Source: Vallitalea maricola
GTDB lineage: Bacteria > Bacillota > Clostridia > Lachnospirales > Vallitaleaceae
Reading direction: 5' to 3'
DNA length: 27,299 bases
NCBI RefSeq assembly: GCF_036985595.1
Contig: NZ_BTPU01000104.1
Coordinates: forward strand, 1 to 27,299
In this document: in pieces, positions 1-8,481 of the stretch
Position numbering within the stretch: the stretch's first letter is position 1
How the letters are laid out: every line of letters begins with the position of its first letter
Translations under genes and position numbers: made by a program
Notes under the pieces: model-generated
The model's input: only the letters and a program-made list of their open reading frames with translations
What the model was told of the DNA's origin: nothing
The model's database searches: none

Positions 1-45
<45 letters not shown>

Positions 46-320
46 CTGATTTTTTAAGGTTAGAATTTCTTAGCTTTGATTTTAAGATTAAATTGTCTTA
101 ATTATCAAAGGTTAGTTATTCTTAACTTAAAACATCGTATAAGTTTTAATCTTGACCAGATTGCTCTGGCTTATATTTTATAGACTATCGTCTTTATCCA
201 TTAATTTACTAAGGAATTTTCTTGGGTAAAACTTATTACTAAGTTTTTGGTTGTTTCACTGTTCAGTTTTCAAGGTTCTCTGTTATTCTTGTGTTTGCTG
301 CCTTATTTGTCAGCGAAAAG
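46..320 (-). other. rRNA operon leader: boxA-like motif and leader hairpin
   Basis: This transcribed leader lies between the rRNA promoter and the 16S gene. At 261-278 the minus strand reads GAACCTTGAAAACTGAAC, matching the motif commonly found in Firmicute rRNA leaders and associated with boxA-type antitermination and processing. At 74-110 a nested hairpin is visible: CTTTGAT pairs with ATCAAAG and TTAAGA pairs with TCTTAA around an 8-nt loop. It is probably part of the pre-16S processing structure. No coding sequence is visible here. Confidence 0.7.
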
Positions 321-321
321 A

Positions 322-350
322 ATTATATCACCCCACATAATCAAAGTCAA
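322..350 (-). promoter_or_regulatory. Strong sigma-A-type promoter of the rRNA operon
   Basis: On the minus strand the -35 box is TTGACT (345-350) and the -10 box is a perfect TATAAT (322-327), with exactly 17 bp between them. Transcription should start near 315, giving a leader of about 270 nt before 16S. The near-consensus boxes and optimal spacing are what a rRNA promoter should show. Only this one strong promoter is evident; AT-rich sequence upstream (351-480) could act as an UP element. Confidence 0.88.
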
Positions 351-672
351 GCGTTTTTTGAATATTTTTTTTGTAATTAAATTTTATTTTCAAATTGTAT
401 AAGGTCCAATTACTGTTATATACTGGCTTCACACCATCTTATAAATGTATAAAACTAAAATATATTTTTTCCTATATTAATTCAAATTATGCTATTATTA
501 TACCTAAAAAAAATTATTTTATATAAAAAAATATATTTATGGAGTCACCTCAAGAAAACTAAAGAAAGCCTAAATCCTACTTTTTGGATTTAGACTTTTA
601 CCCTATTATAAAAGATATTCTATTATTAAATCACTTTTAATTTCTTTACAACCATTAAATGAAATTAGATAT
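351..672. other. Non-coding gap between rRNA promoter and the cvpA operon
   Basis: This very AT-rich stretch of about 320 bp separates the rRNA promoter from the convergent end of the cvpA operon. It holds A/T tracts upstream of the rRNA -35 box and the terminator at 565-598. The 74-codon open frame starting at 659 on the plus strand is the antisense of cvpA and has no ribosome binding site. I see no gene in this stretch. Confidence 0.7.
565..598 (-). terminator. Terminator of the ykvI-like/DUF5711/cvpA operon
   Basis: Arms at 565-577 and 586-598 pair as AAAG.CTAAATCC with GGATTTAG.CTTT (one internal mismatch) around an 8-nt loop. On the minus strand the hairpin is followed by a T-rich run (CTTTAGTTTTCTT). 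It lies about 75 bp past the cvpA stop codon and stops the operon before it runs into the rRNA promoter region. Confidence 0.75.
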
Positions 673-1377
673 CTATACAATACTCTTCTTAATATTAGTA
701 ACAAAATTCATCAGTAAATTATTATCATATAAATACCTAGCAACTTCAGACACTTTTAATGTATCAAAAACATTACTTAAGTTTGGATTAGTACTCATAA
801 GAGATATAACCAAGAATAAAATCCAAACTATGATAACTCCTTTGATAGCACCAAGAACTAATCCTCCTATTTTATTAATTTGATTAAGAACTGGTAATTT
901 ACTAACTAAATCAAGTAGATTAATTATTATCTTGACAAGAATAGTAACTACAATAAATACTCCTAAAAATGAAATAATATTTATTATTAATGTAGTAATT
1001 AAACCACCTATGTAGTCACCTATACTATTTACATTAAGTAAATTATATACCTCACTATTATTGTTAGTCACCAATATATGTTTAAATTGTTCAGGCAAAT
1101 TTAACTGATTGATAAAATTAATTTGTTCTCCTGTTGAATTAACGTTTTCAGTTGCGCTATTTAAATTCAATAAGCCAATTATGGAATTCTTTATAGAACC
1201 ATATACCCCTGTATTCTTAATCAAGAATTCACTTACATGTGGATATATATACATAGTAAGTACAACCGATACAATTAATGAAACAAAACTGAAAAGAGTC
1301 TTAATTAACCCTCTTTGATAGGATATAATTGCACAGATTGCAATAATTCCTACTACCACTATATCTAACCAAGTCAT
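673..1377 (-). CDS. CvpA family membrane protein
   Basis: This 234-residue integral membrane protein is of the CvpA (colicin V production) family, PF02674. Two hydrophobic segments (about residues 5-23 and 27-46) flank the family's positive turn QRGLIKTLFS. An extracytoplasmic loop of about 70 residues follows, then two more membrane segments (about 118-150 and 168-193). The second of these contains NKIGGLVLGAIKGVIIVWI, matching the conserved Gly-rich C-terminal segment. The family is linked to envelope integrity; the molecular activity is not established. The start is ATG with GGAGG seven bases upstream. It is the last gene of an operon, 12 bp after the DUF5711 gene, with a terminator at 565-598. 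Family assignment is good; function is unknown. Confidence 0.85.
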   Translation of the reverse strand: MTWLDIVVVGIIAICAIISYQRGLIKTLFSFVSLIVSVVLTMYIYPHVSEFLIKNTGVYGSIKNSIIGLLNLNSATENVNSTGEQINFINQLNLPEQFKHILVTNNNSEVYNLLNVNSIGDYIGGLITTLIINIISFLGVFIVVTILVKIIINLLDLVSKLPVLNQINKIGGLVLGAIKGVIIVWILFLVISLMSTNPNLSNVFDTLKVSEVARYLYDNNLLMNFVTNIKKSIV

Positions 1378-1389
1378 CTTATATCCTCC

Positions 1390-2529
1390 TTATTTTGTTA
1401 ATTTTACTACCTCATACTCATTTTGTAAAACAATCAAGAAAGTATTATTACCAAAGGGTATAATATCTTTGACATCACCTTTTACAGTTGACTCCCAATT
1501 AATTTTACCATTATAATATTCTCTAATAAATAATTCGCTTTCAACATAGTATTTATTCTCATTTCCAATCAATCTAGTTATTTCATTATCAAATTCTGTT
1601 ACGTTTAATGATTTTCCTTCTTTATTGTATGTAACTAGACTGTTATCCTTATAATTTCCTTCATTCTTAATAGGTCTTCCATAGATAACAAGCAATTTAT
1701 CCTCTGTGTAGTCGACCTTGCTTATTTCATTAGGTACTTCTATTTTTTCTATTTCTTCAGGTATAACATTTACCTTATAAAAAAGAATTCCATTATCACC
1801 TACAGCAGCAACATGCTCATTATCCAAAAATCTGATTTCAGGAACCACAGTTTCATCAATGCTAAAACCTCCTGTTACTCTTTCAGCATAATCACTACCA
1901 TTATCACTAAAATTAAAAAATGTTAAATTTGATACTAACGAATTCCCTTTAACGTAAAGATAACTGGTAACCATTTTAGAACCATCTTCAGAAATATCAA
2001 AAGCTAAAGGATACCCATCATTTTCAGTAAATGTCTCTCTATGTATTAACTTAGTTCCATCTGCATCAAAAAGCTCTATAACATGTCCTTTGTTCTTTTG
2101 TCCAATGATTGCAACTATTCCATTTTCATTGATATCAAACATTAGAATCGGAGAACCAACATTATAATCTCTAACAAAACCGTTTTCATTAAATAGATAA
2201 AGATCTCTGGCAGATATATCTGCCACTGCTAAATAATTTTTCTCTTTGATAACTTTTGGATTCATCATATTGAATGTCTTATCCCATATGGTTGTCCCAT
2301 TAGTATCCATCATAGTAACACCATCTTTTGAAGATCTTACTATGTTTTTCCCTAACTTACTTATATGTACTTTATCAGCAGGATTATATTCAAGGCTATT
2401 TAATACCTCTAATTTGACTTTCCCACTAACGAATCCAAAACCTTTAGGTCTTATAATTAGAACATATGCTGTTATAGATGCTATAACCAACAACATTATC
2501 AAAAAAATTTTTATCCTTTGTTCCTTCAA
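1390..2529 (-). CDS. DUF5711 family membrane-anchored beta-propeller-like protein
   Basis: The product is about 379 residues. One N-terminal membrane anchor (about residues 6-25) is followed by an extracytoplasmic domain of repeated beta-strand units such as DGVTMMDTNGTTIWDKTF, resembling the blades of a WD40/PQQ-like propeller. This layout matches DUF5711 proteins of Clostridia; no catalytic motif is visible, so a scaffold or binding role is likely. The start is chosen as TTG at 2529, because AGGTG sits six bases before it. An in-frame GTG at 2538 overlaps the upstream stop (GTGA) but has no Shine-Dalgarno. It is the middle gene of the operon with the YkvI-like transporter and CvpA-like protein, suggesting a shared envelope role. 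Confidence 0.7.
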   Translation of the reverse strand: MKEQRIKIFLIMLLVIASITAYVLIIRPKGFGFVSGKVKLEVLNSLEYNPADKVHISKLGKNIVRSSKDGVTMMDTNGTTIWDKTFNMMNPKVIKEKNYLAVADISARDLYLFNENGFVRDYNVGSPILMFDINENGIVAIIGQKNKGHVIELFDADGTKLIHRETFTENDGYPLAFDISEDGSKMVTSYLYVKGNSLVSNLTFFNFSDNGSDYAERVTGGFSIDETVVPEIRFLDNEHVAAVGDNGILFYKVNVIPEEIEKIEVPNEISKVDYTEDKLLVIYGRPIKNEGNYKDNSLVTYNKEGKSLNVTEFDNEITRLIGNENKYYVESELFIREYYNGKINWESTVKGDVKDIIPFGNNTFLIVLQNEYEVVKLTK

Positions 2530-2534
2530 AAATT

Positions 2535-3659
2535 TCACCTGCTTTTAATATTTTTAGTAAGAGTTTTTCCAAAAGGAAACATGCTATTTTTAATTTTAAC
2601 CTTAAACTGTTCATATTTCATTTTTACAAAGTAAACCAATATAAGTATAACTTCAAATACACCTATGTATCCGAAAATAGGATATATTTTACCTACCATA
2701 TTAGAAAAACCTATCTGAGAAAATATAATCGCAAATAAAATGAAAAAAGCTAATTTTATCTTCCCATGTTTGGTATTGATCGATTTCAACTTGGATAATA
2801 TCCCATATCCATTAGCAATAGCAGTTGTAAACATGGCAGAAATCATAACTACAATATAAATATATTGTAACACCTTGGCATATCTCATTACAATAGCTAA
2901 CATAGGAATTTCTATTCCTTGTATATCAGAATAATGAACCAATATAACAAAGCCTAATATAATTCCTATCATTCCTAATGCTATTCCTGCCATTAATGAA
3001 CCTAATCTTGCGATAAGTTTGCTCTTAACTAATTTATGCAGAGTTGTAAGCACTACAACAGCAGTAATTATATTATATGATACATAAATGATGGCTGAAC
3101 TTAACCAATTATCTCTAACAACTAAAAATACTTCTACAACTTTATTCATTACAGCAGTGCTTCTGAAAAACCACATGTATAATCCTACAATCAAAACCCC
3201 AATAAGCAAAATAGGTGCTAATATTGAGTTAACAGCTATAACTCCTTTTACATCAAACAAGAATGTAATATAACAACAAACTGCCATAGCAAGAACCCCT
3301 ACTTGGTATGGTATATGAAATCTCTGCTGGAACAATGCTCCTGAACCTGCAAACATTGCACAAAAACATACAAACATAAAAAATATAACTGAAAGCTCTA
3401 GTATTTTCCCAAATGTTTTTCCCGCAATAGGATAGATGAATTCTTTATAATTTGTAGATTTGTTAAAAAACAGGATTTCCAGTACAGCCCAACCTACTAT
3501 AGCAAACATTACGCCTGTAAGTAATAATCCTATCATACCTTTATAACCATAATAAGCAAAAAATTTCATTAATTCTTGCCCAGAAGCAAATCCTGCTCCT
3601 AAAACAGTTCCTATATATACAGATGCTATCTTTATAGAATTTTTAAAATCTAATTTCAA
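2535..3659 (-). CDS. YkvI-like membrane transporter
   Basis: This 374-residue protein has about ten hydrophobic segments and no signal peptide. The N-terminus carries the family hallmark YIGTVLGAGFASGQE (about residues 15-29), as in B. subtilis YkvI and its relatives, which belong to the amino-acid/sodium symporter (LeuT-like) superfamily. The unwound glycine-rich first helix is typical of substrate and Na+ binding in that fold; the substrate is unknown. The start is TTG at 3659, with AGGAG eight bases upstream and no closer in-frame ATG. It is the first gene of an operon followed by the DUF5711 and CvpA-like genes. An inverted repeat (3673-3702) abuts its ribosome binding site. Confidence 0.75.
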   Translation of the reverse strand: MKLDFKNSIKIASVYIGTVLGAGFASGQELMKFFAYYGYKGMIGLLLTGVMFAIVGWAVLEILFFNKSTNYKEFIYPIAGKTFGKILELSVIFFMFVCFCAMFAGSGALFQQRFHIPYQVGVLAMAVCCYITFLFDVKGVIAVNSILAPILLIGVLIVGLYMWFFRSTAVMNKVVEVFLVVRDNWLSSAIIYVSYNIITAVVVLTTLHKLVKSKLIARLGSLMAGIALGMIGIILGFVILVHYSDIQGIEIPMLAIVMRYAKVLQYIYIVVMISAMFTTAIANGYGILSKLKSINTKHGKIKLAFFILFAIIFSQIGFSNMVGKIYPIFGYIGVFEVILILVYFVKMKYEQFKVKIKNSMFPFGKTLTKNIKSR

Positions 3660-3672
3660 TCAATCAACTCCT

Positions 3673-3702
3673 GAACATAATGTACATTATATATTTATGT
3701 TC
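3673..3702. repeat. Inverted repeat abutting the ribosome binding site of the YkvI-like gene
   Basis: GAACATAA (3673-3680) and TTATGTTC (3695-3702) form 8-bp perfect arms, and a 10-bp palindrome AATGTACATT sits at 3679-3688. In the mRNA the hairpin ends directly next to the AGGAG ribosome binding site, so it could control translation. As DNA it could be an operator. No regulator is known for it. Confidence 0.45.
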
Positions 3703-3748
3703 ACAAAGTGTAGTTAATACCATATTACTATAATTATAATAGGTTAAT

Positions 3749-5188
3749 CTAATCTTTTATTTTAATTAATTGATTATATTTTTCTATATATTTTTTAGCT
3801 GAGTTATCCCATGAAAATCTTTGATTCATACAATTAGCAACAATACATCTCCATTTATCTTCATCATTATATGTTTCTAAACCTTCATTAATAGCTTCAA
3901 TAAATTCATTTACATCATATCTGTCAAATACGAACCCTGTACCTTTGTTTAATCCAAAAGGTATAACAGTATCAGCTAGACCACCTGTTTTCCTAACTAT
4001 AGGAACAGTACCAAATCTCATACTGTATATCTGTGATAATCCGCATGGTTCAAATAGAGATGGCATCAAGAAGAAATCACACCCTGAATATATGAGTCTT
4101 GCCATTTTTTGATTGAAATCTATTATTACTCCTAGTTTATCAGGATATTTATTTGATAAGTCCATTAATGCTTGTTCGTATTTTTTATCCCCTGTACCTA
4201 ATATAACAAATTGTAAATCTTCATCAATTAATTCCTCTATTGCTTTTAAACACAGATTTATCCCTTTTTGTTCACTAAGTCTTGATACCATACCTATTAA
4301 AGGTACTTTTTTTACTGGTAAACCAATTTTCTGTTGTAAAAAATGTTTATTCTCGTACTTTACCATTAAAACATTATCTATATTATAATTTCTATAAACA
4401 TATTCGTCTGTCTCACAATTGAACTTATCATAATCTATACCATTAATGATACCATATATTTTGCTTTTATATCGTCTTAGGATTCCATCTAGTCCATAGC
4501 CATATTGGGGAGTTTGTATTTCCTTAGCATAATTGTCACTAACTGTAGTGATTATATCACAGTAGATGATACCGCCTTTCATAAAAGAAATATTGCCATA
4601 GTACTCTAATTTATTACTATCATAATATTTATGAGACAAACCGATTCTTTCCAGAGAACCACTACCAAAGACTCCTTGATACTGTAGATTGTGTATAGTA
4701 TACACAGTCTTAATACTATTATAGAAGTTTATATGTTTATACTCATTTTTTAGAAGAAACGGTATTAAGCCACCATGCCAGTCATTAACATGAATTACAT
4801 CTGGTTTGATATTAAGCACCATCAACATTTCTAGAACTGCTTTTGAAATAAAGCCAAATCTTATATCGTCATCATCATACCCATACAAATTATCTCTTTC
4901 AAAATATTCCCTACTTCCTATAAAGTAAGTAGTAAGCCTTTTTTCTTCATATTTATAGATCTTAGCTTCATTTGCTTTACCTGAGGTTTCTACAATAAAA
5001 CTACCAACTTCATTTAATCCATACTTTTCTTCTAACCCTTTATATTTTGGCATCACTCTTATCATGTTGAGTCCATTATCAGCTAAAACTTCTGGTAAAC
5101 ATTCTCCAACATCTCCTAAACCACCCGTTGTACCAAAAGGTGCAATCTCAGCTGAAACATAGAGAACACTCAATTTATTTTTCATCAT
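3749..5188 (-). CDS. glgA: Glycogen synthase (GT5, ADP-glucose dependent)
   Basis: This 479-residue cytoplasmic protein is of glycosyltransferase family 5, which extends alpha-1,4-glucan from ADP-glucose. The N-terminal Rossmann domain has VSAEIAPFGTTGGLGDVGE and HVNDWHGGLIPFLL. The C-terminal domain has MVSRLSEQKG (phosphate-binding Arg and Lys) and PSLFEPCGLSQIY with the expected catalytic Glu at 380, then RKTGGLADTV. Oddly, the N-terminal K-x-G-G-L motif reads T-T-G-G-L, with Thr20 in place of the ADP-glucose-binding Lys. The start is ATG at 5188 with AAGGAAGG six bases upstream; an in-frame ATG at 5236 is rejected because it lies upstream of this site. No glgB, glgC or glgD gene is adjacent. 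Confidence 0.93.
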   Translation of the reverse strand: MMKNKLSVLYVSAEIAPFGTTGGLGDVGECLPEVLADNGLNMIRVMPKYKGLEEKYGLNEVGSFIVETSGKANEAKIYKYEEKRLTTYFIGSREYFERDNLYGYDDDDIRFGFISKAVLEMLMVLNIKPDVIHVNDWHGGLIPFLLKNEYKHINFYNSIKTVYTIHNLQYQGVFGSGSLERIGLSHKYYDSNKLEYYGNISFMKGGIIYCDIITTVSDNYAKEIQTPQYGYGLDGILRRYKSKIYGIINGIDYDKFNCETDEYVYRNYNIDNVLMVKYENKHFLQQKIGLPVKKVPLIGMVSRLSEQKGINLCLKAIEELIDEDLQFVILGTGDKKYEQALMDLSNKYPDKLGVIIDFNQKMARLIYSGCDFFLMPSLFEPCGLSQIYSMRFGTVPIVRKTGGLADTVIPFGLNKGTGFVFDRYDVNEFIEAINEGLETYNDEDKWRCIVANCMNQRFSWDNSAKKYIEKYNQLIKIKD

Positions 5189-5561
5189 AATGATCCTTCC
5201 TTTTAACAGACAATATGAAATATTCAAAATATACATCTATGATTATACCACAATTAATTTAAGAAAATCATTAAAGTTTTATTAAGCTGGTTAATATAAT
5301 CTTTATATATCTGTTATATAATCGTATTTTTTTTCAACTTTTATAGTATATAAAAAAACACCATATAATATGCTAAAATTTTTAATTGCTGTAATGATGT
5401 AGATTATCCTGTTATTAGTATTATTGCTAATTAAATATAATTAAATCAAGTTTTAACTATTTTTTATAATTTTAAATATCTATTAACAAAAAATAATAAT
5501 AAAAAATATAGAAACTTTAATGTATATATATTATACTACCATTGAAAGGAGTTGTTATAAT
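5189..5561. other. Divergent glgA/pepF intergenic region
   Basis: This is 373 bp of very AT-rich sequence between two divergent genes. The only convincing element is the extended -10 promoter for glgA at 5242-5250. Possible -10 boxes for pepF exist (for example TATAAT at 5465-5470), but none has a recognisable -35. I see no RNA gene, riboswitch or open frame here. Confidence 0.55.
5242..5250 (-). promoter_or_regulatory. Extended -10 promoter of glgA
   Basis: The minus strand reads TGGTATAAT, a consensus -10 with a TGn extension, about 55 bp upstream of the glgA start. The expected -35 position holds only a weak TGATTT, which extended -10 promoters can tolerate. Confidence 0.55.
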
Positions 5562-7367
5562 ATGAGTAAAATGGCAAAATTGCCTAAGAGAAATGAGATT
5601 AGTGATGAATTCAAATGGAGATTAGAAGATATGATTTCATCCAAAGAAGAATGGGAAAGCATGTACAAGGAAATTATGTCTATGACAGAGGAAATCACAT
5701 CTTATTCAGGTAAATTAAAAGAATCAGCAGATACCTTACTTGATTGTCTTAAAAAGAGAGACCAATTAGAAGAAAAACTTTCAAGATTATATGTATATTC
5801 CAATATGAAATTACATGAAGATGCAAATAACTCTGAAGCACAAAATACAGCAGAAAAAGCTAATTCATTAATGGTAAAAGTTAATAGCAGTATTTCTTTT
5901 ATTGAACCAGAGATTTCTTCTATGCCAGATGATCTTTTGAAAAGCTACGTGGAATCAACTGATGGATTAAAGCTCTACAAAACTTATTTTGATGATTTAT
6001 TACGTAAAAAAGAACATATCTTAAGTATGGAAGAAGAGTTATTATTGGCTAGAGCTCAAGAATTGGCTGGAACACCAGAAAATATTTTTGCAATGTTCAA
6101 TAATGCTGATCTCAAATTCCCTACAATCAAAGGTGAAGATGGCAGCGATGTGGAACTTACAAAAGGTCGTTATGTCACTTTTATGGAAAGCAAAGACAGA
6201 CGTGTTAGAAAAGATGCTTTTGAGGCTTTGTATGGTACTTATAGTAAATATAAAAACACATTAGCAGCCACGTATAATGCAAATATTAAAAAAGATATAT
6301 TCTATATGCAAGCCAAGAAGTTTAATTCAACTTGTGAAGCTAGTCTATTTGAAAATAATATTCCAGTTGCTGTATATGACCAATTAATTGAAACAGTTCA
6401 TAAATATCTACCATTAATGCATCGTTATGTATCTATTCGTAAGAGAATGCTTAATCTGGACGAACTTCATATGTACGATGTTTATACACCAATAGTTAAA
6501 GACATTGATGTAAAAGTTACTTTTGAAGAAGCAAAAGAAAAGGTTCTTGAAGCACTTGCTCCACTTGGAGAAGAGTATTGCAACCTTCTAAGAAAAGGTT
6601 TCGATGAAAAATGGATAGACGTATATGAGAATGAAGGTAAGCGCAGTGGAGCTTATTCATGGGGTACTTATGGTGTTCACCCATATGTTTTACTTAACCA
6701 TCAAGATAATGTAAATCATATGTTTACTCTTGCACATGAAATGGGACATTCACTTCATACTTATTATTCATCAAAAACTCAACCTTTTATATATGCAGAA
6801 TATCCAACCTTCTTAGCGGAAGTTGCTTCAACAGTTAATGAAGCTTTGTTGATGGAATACCTACTAAAAACTACAGAAGATAAAAACCAAAGATTATATT
6901 TAATTAATTATTTCATGGAACAGTTCAAAGGAACACTCTATCGTCAAGCAATGTTTGCGGAATTCGAAAAAACAACTCATGAATTAGTTGAACAAGGAGA
7001 AGCTCTAACAGCCGATACTCTAAGTTCTATGTATCATGATATTAATGTAAAATATTTTGGCGAAGATATGATAATAGATAGTGAAGTTGATATGGAGTGG
7101 GCTAGGATCCCTCATTTTTACTACAATTATTATGTATTCCAATATTCAACTGGTTATTCAGCTGCTATTGCACTTTCTCAAAAAATATTAAAAGAAGGTG
7201 AAGAAGCAGTAACGAAATACAAGAACTTCCTTAAGAGCGGTAGTTCCGAATATCCTATTGATACTCTTAAAAAAGCAGGTGTTGATATGACTACTGCTGA
7301 ACCTATTGAAAAGGCTCTAAAAGTGTTTGAAGGATTATTGGACGAAATGGAAAGTATAATCAAATAA
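5562..7367 (+). CDS. pepF: Oligoendopeptidase F (M3B zinc metallopeptidase)
   Basis: This 601-residue cytoplasmic metallopeptidase cleaves short oligopeptides. The zinc motif HEMGH spans residues 392-396, and a third ligand is expected in the following helix with FLAEVASTVNE, the family's conserved Glu. The N-terminal half is the helical PepF-type domain that caps the active-site cleft. Length is normal for bacterial PepF (about 600). The start is ATG at 5562 with AAAGGAG ten bases before it; an in-frame ATG at 5520 lies upstream of this ribosome binding site and is rejected. The gene is monocistronic, diverges from glgA and ends at a GC-rich terminator (7382-7405) shared with the convergent araC-type gene. 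Confidence 0.95.
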   Translation: MSKMAKLPKRNEISDEFKWRLEDMISSKEEWESMYKEIMSMTEEITSYSGKLKESADTLLDCLKKRDQLEEKLSRLYVYSNMKLHEDANNSEAQNTAEKANSLMVKVNSSISFIEPEISSMPDDLLKSYVESTDGLKLYKTYFDDLLRKKEHILSMEEELLLARAQELAGTPENIFAMFNNADLKFPTIKGEDGSDVELTKGRYVTFMESKDRRVRKDAFEALYGTYSKYKNTLAATYNANIKKDIFYMQAKKFNSTCEASLFENNIPVAVYDQLIETVHKYLPLMHRYVSIRKRMLNLDELHMYDVYTPIVKDIDVKVTFEEAKEKVLEALAPLGEEYCNLLRKGFDEKWIDVYENEGKRSGAYSWGTYGVHPYVLLNHQDNVNHMFTLAHEMGHSLHTYYSSKTQPFIYAEYPTFLAEVASTVNEALLMEYLLKTTEDKNQRLYLINYFMEQFKGTLYRQAMFAEFEKTTHELVEQGEALTADTLSSMYHDINVKYFGEDMIIDSEVDMEWARIPHFYYNYYVFQYSTGYSAAIALSQKILKEGEEAVTKYKNFLKSGSSEYPIDTLKKAGVDMTTAEPIEKALKVFEGLLDEMESIIK

Positions 7368-7381
7368 TCACACTGGAAATA

Positions 7382-7405
7382 GGGGCTGTCACACAATACA
7401 GCCCC
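7382..7405. terminator. Bidirectional terminator between pepF and the AraC gene
   Basis: GGGGCTGT (7382-7389) pairs perfectly with ACAGCCCC (7398-7405) around an 8-nt loop, followed by TTGTTATTTTG on the plus strand. It lies 14 bp after the pepF stop and 3 bp beyond the stop of the convergent regulator gene. The arm resembles the terminus (GGGGCTGTCGGATAATACA) of the repeat at 22548-22652. Confidence 0.85.
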
Positions 7406-7408
7406 TTG

Positions 7409-8269
7409 TTATTTTGTTCTGTATTGCCTAGGTGATTTACCAGTGTATTTTTTCATCATTCTACTGAAATAATATGTATTAGTGAATCCTACACTCTCGG
7501 CTATGTGCTCGATAGTCAAGTTACTGTTCTCAATTATTCTTGCAGCTTTTTTCAACCGATAATTATTAAGATGCTGTATAATAGTCTCACCTGTCATTTC
7601 TTTGAAAATCCTATTTGCGTAGTTGTTGCTTATTCCAGCATAATTAGCTATCTCACCTAAAGTTAACTTATGTTGATAATATTGATATATATATTGTCTG
7701 ATATCATATACTATACGTTCTTTTGATAGTACATTAGGGTAAGATTCCTCTGTATATACTTGATTTATGATGCTATATATAATTTCTAATAATATACTTT
7801 TACATCTAAGCTGCCAAAACAGGGAATGTTGTTGGTAACAGCTAAGTAATTCCTGAAAATTACTACTCATCTTTTCAGAATCATTTATTACAATATGATA
7901 GGGAAAAGTAAAGCCATTATTCAAAAACACTTTTGGCCGTATCAAATGCTGTTGCTTGAGATACATATCATAGTAATCTATCTCTTCCTCTTCTGAAACG
8001 TAAAAGAAATCAAAATGCACCCATATGATGTAACTGTTCTTATCCATAATAAATAATTTGCTTGGAGTATTAGGGGGAATGAGTAATACAGAACCTGATG
8101 ATAACATACTTTTCTCTGAAGCAATTTCTATTTTCCCTTTTCCTTTTATGAAATATAACATTTCATAGTCATATAATTTACGAGTGTAAGGCCACCCTGT
8201 TGAACCTTGAAGTCCTGCTCTTCTTATGAATGGATTAATTTCATTACTATCAATATTGATTTTTCTCAT
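7409..8269 (-). CDS. AraC family transcriptional regulator
   Basis: This 286-residue regulator has an N-terminal cupin-type sensor domain (about residues 15-150), including the positions where AraC-type proteins bind sugar. The C-terminal double helix-turn-helix domain (about 185-285) contains IANYAGISNNYANRIFKEMTG and the AraC signature ending ESVGFTNTYYFSRMMKKYTG and SPRQYR. The start is ATG at 8269 with GAGAGG eight bases upstream; a TTG one codon earlier is less likely. It is divergent from the GH2 gene with a 212-bp shared region, so it most likely activates that gene in response to the sugar released or imported. TATAAT on the minus strand at 8322-8327 is a probable -10. Confidence 0.92.
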   Translation of the reverse strand: MRKINIDSNEINPFIRRAGLQGSTGWPYTRKLYDYEMLYFIKGKGKIEIASEKSMLSSGSVLLIPPNTPSKLFIMDKNSYIIWVHFDFFYVSEEEEIDYYDMYLKQQHLIRPKVFLNNGFTFPYHIVINDSEKMSSNFQELLSCYQQHSLFWQLRCKSILLEIIYSIINQVYTEESYPNVLSKERIVYDIRQYIYQYYQHKLTLGEIANYAGISNNYANRIFKEMTGETIIQHLNNYRLKKAARIIENSNLTIEHIAESVGFTNTYYFSRMMKKYTGKSPRQYRTK

Positions 8270-8393
8270 CAAATCAACCTCTCAGATTCTGTAATAATTC
8301 AACCGAAATCTAATCTTTTTTATTATATCATATAGAGTGATATTGTATAACTAAAAGTGATTTTATGTATTCAAATATTAATGATTCTTTACT

Positions 8394-8399
8394 TATAAT
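8394..8399 (+). promoter_or_regulatory. Probable -10 box of the GH2 gene promoter
   Basis: TATAAT lies 83 bp upstream of the GH2 start. The -35 position holds only a weak match (TCAAAT), as is usual for promoters that need an AraC-type activator. The activator site itself could not be recognised. Confidence 0.4.
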
Positions 8400-8481
8400 A
8401 AAAGTAGCTTCAATCCATATTCGTTAATACCTATAGAGAAAAAAATAGATTGAAGATAACAATTGTAAAGGTGGCGTTAAT

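Noticed and set aside
659..883. Open frame of 74 codons on the plus strand inside the cvpA end
   Set aside because: It is the antisense of cvpA, lacks a ribosome binding site, and overlaps a gene with clear family motifs.
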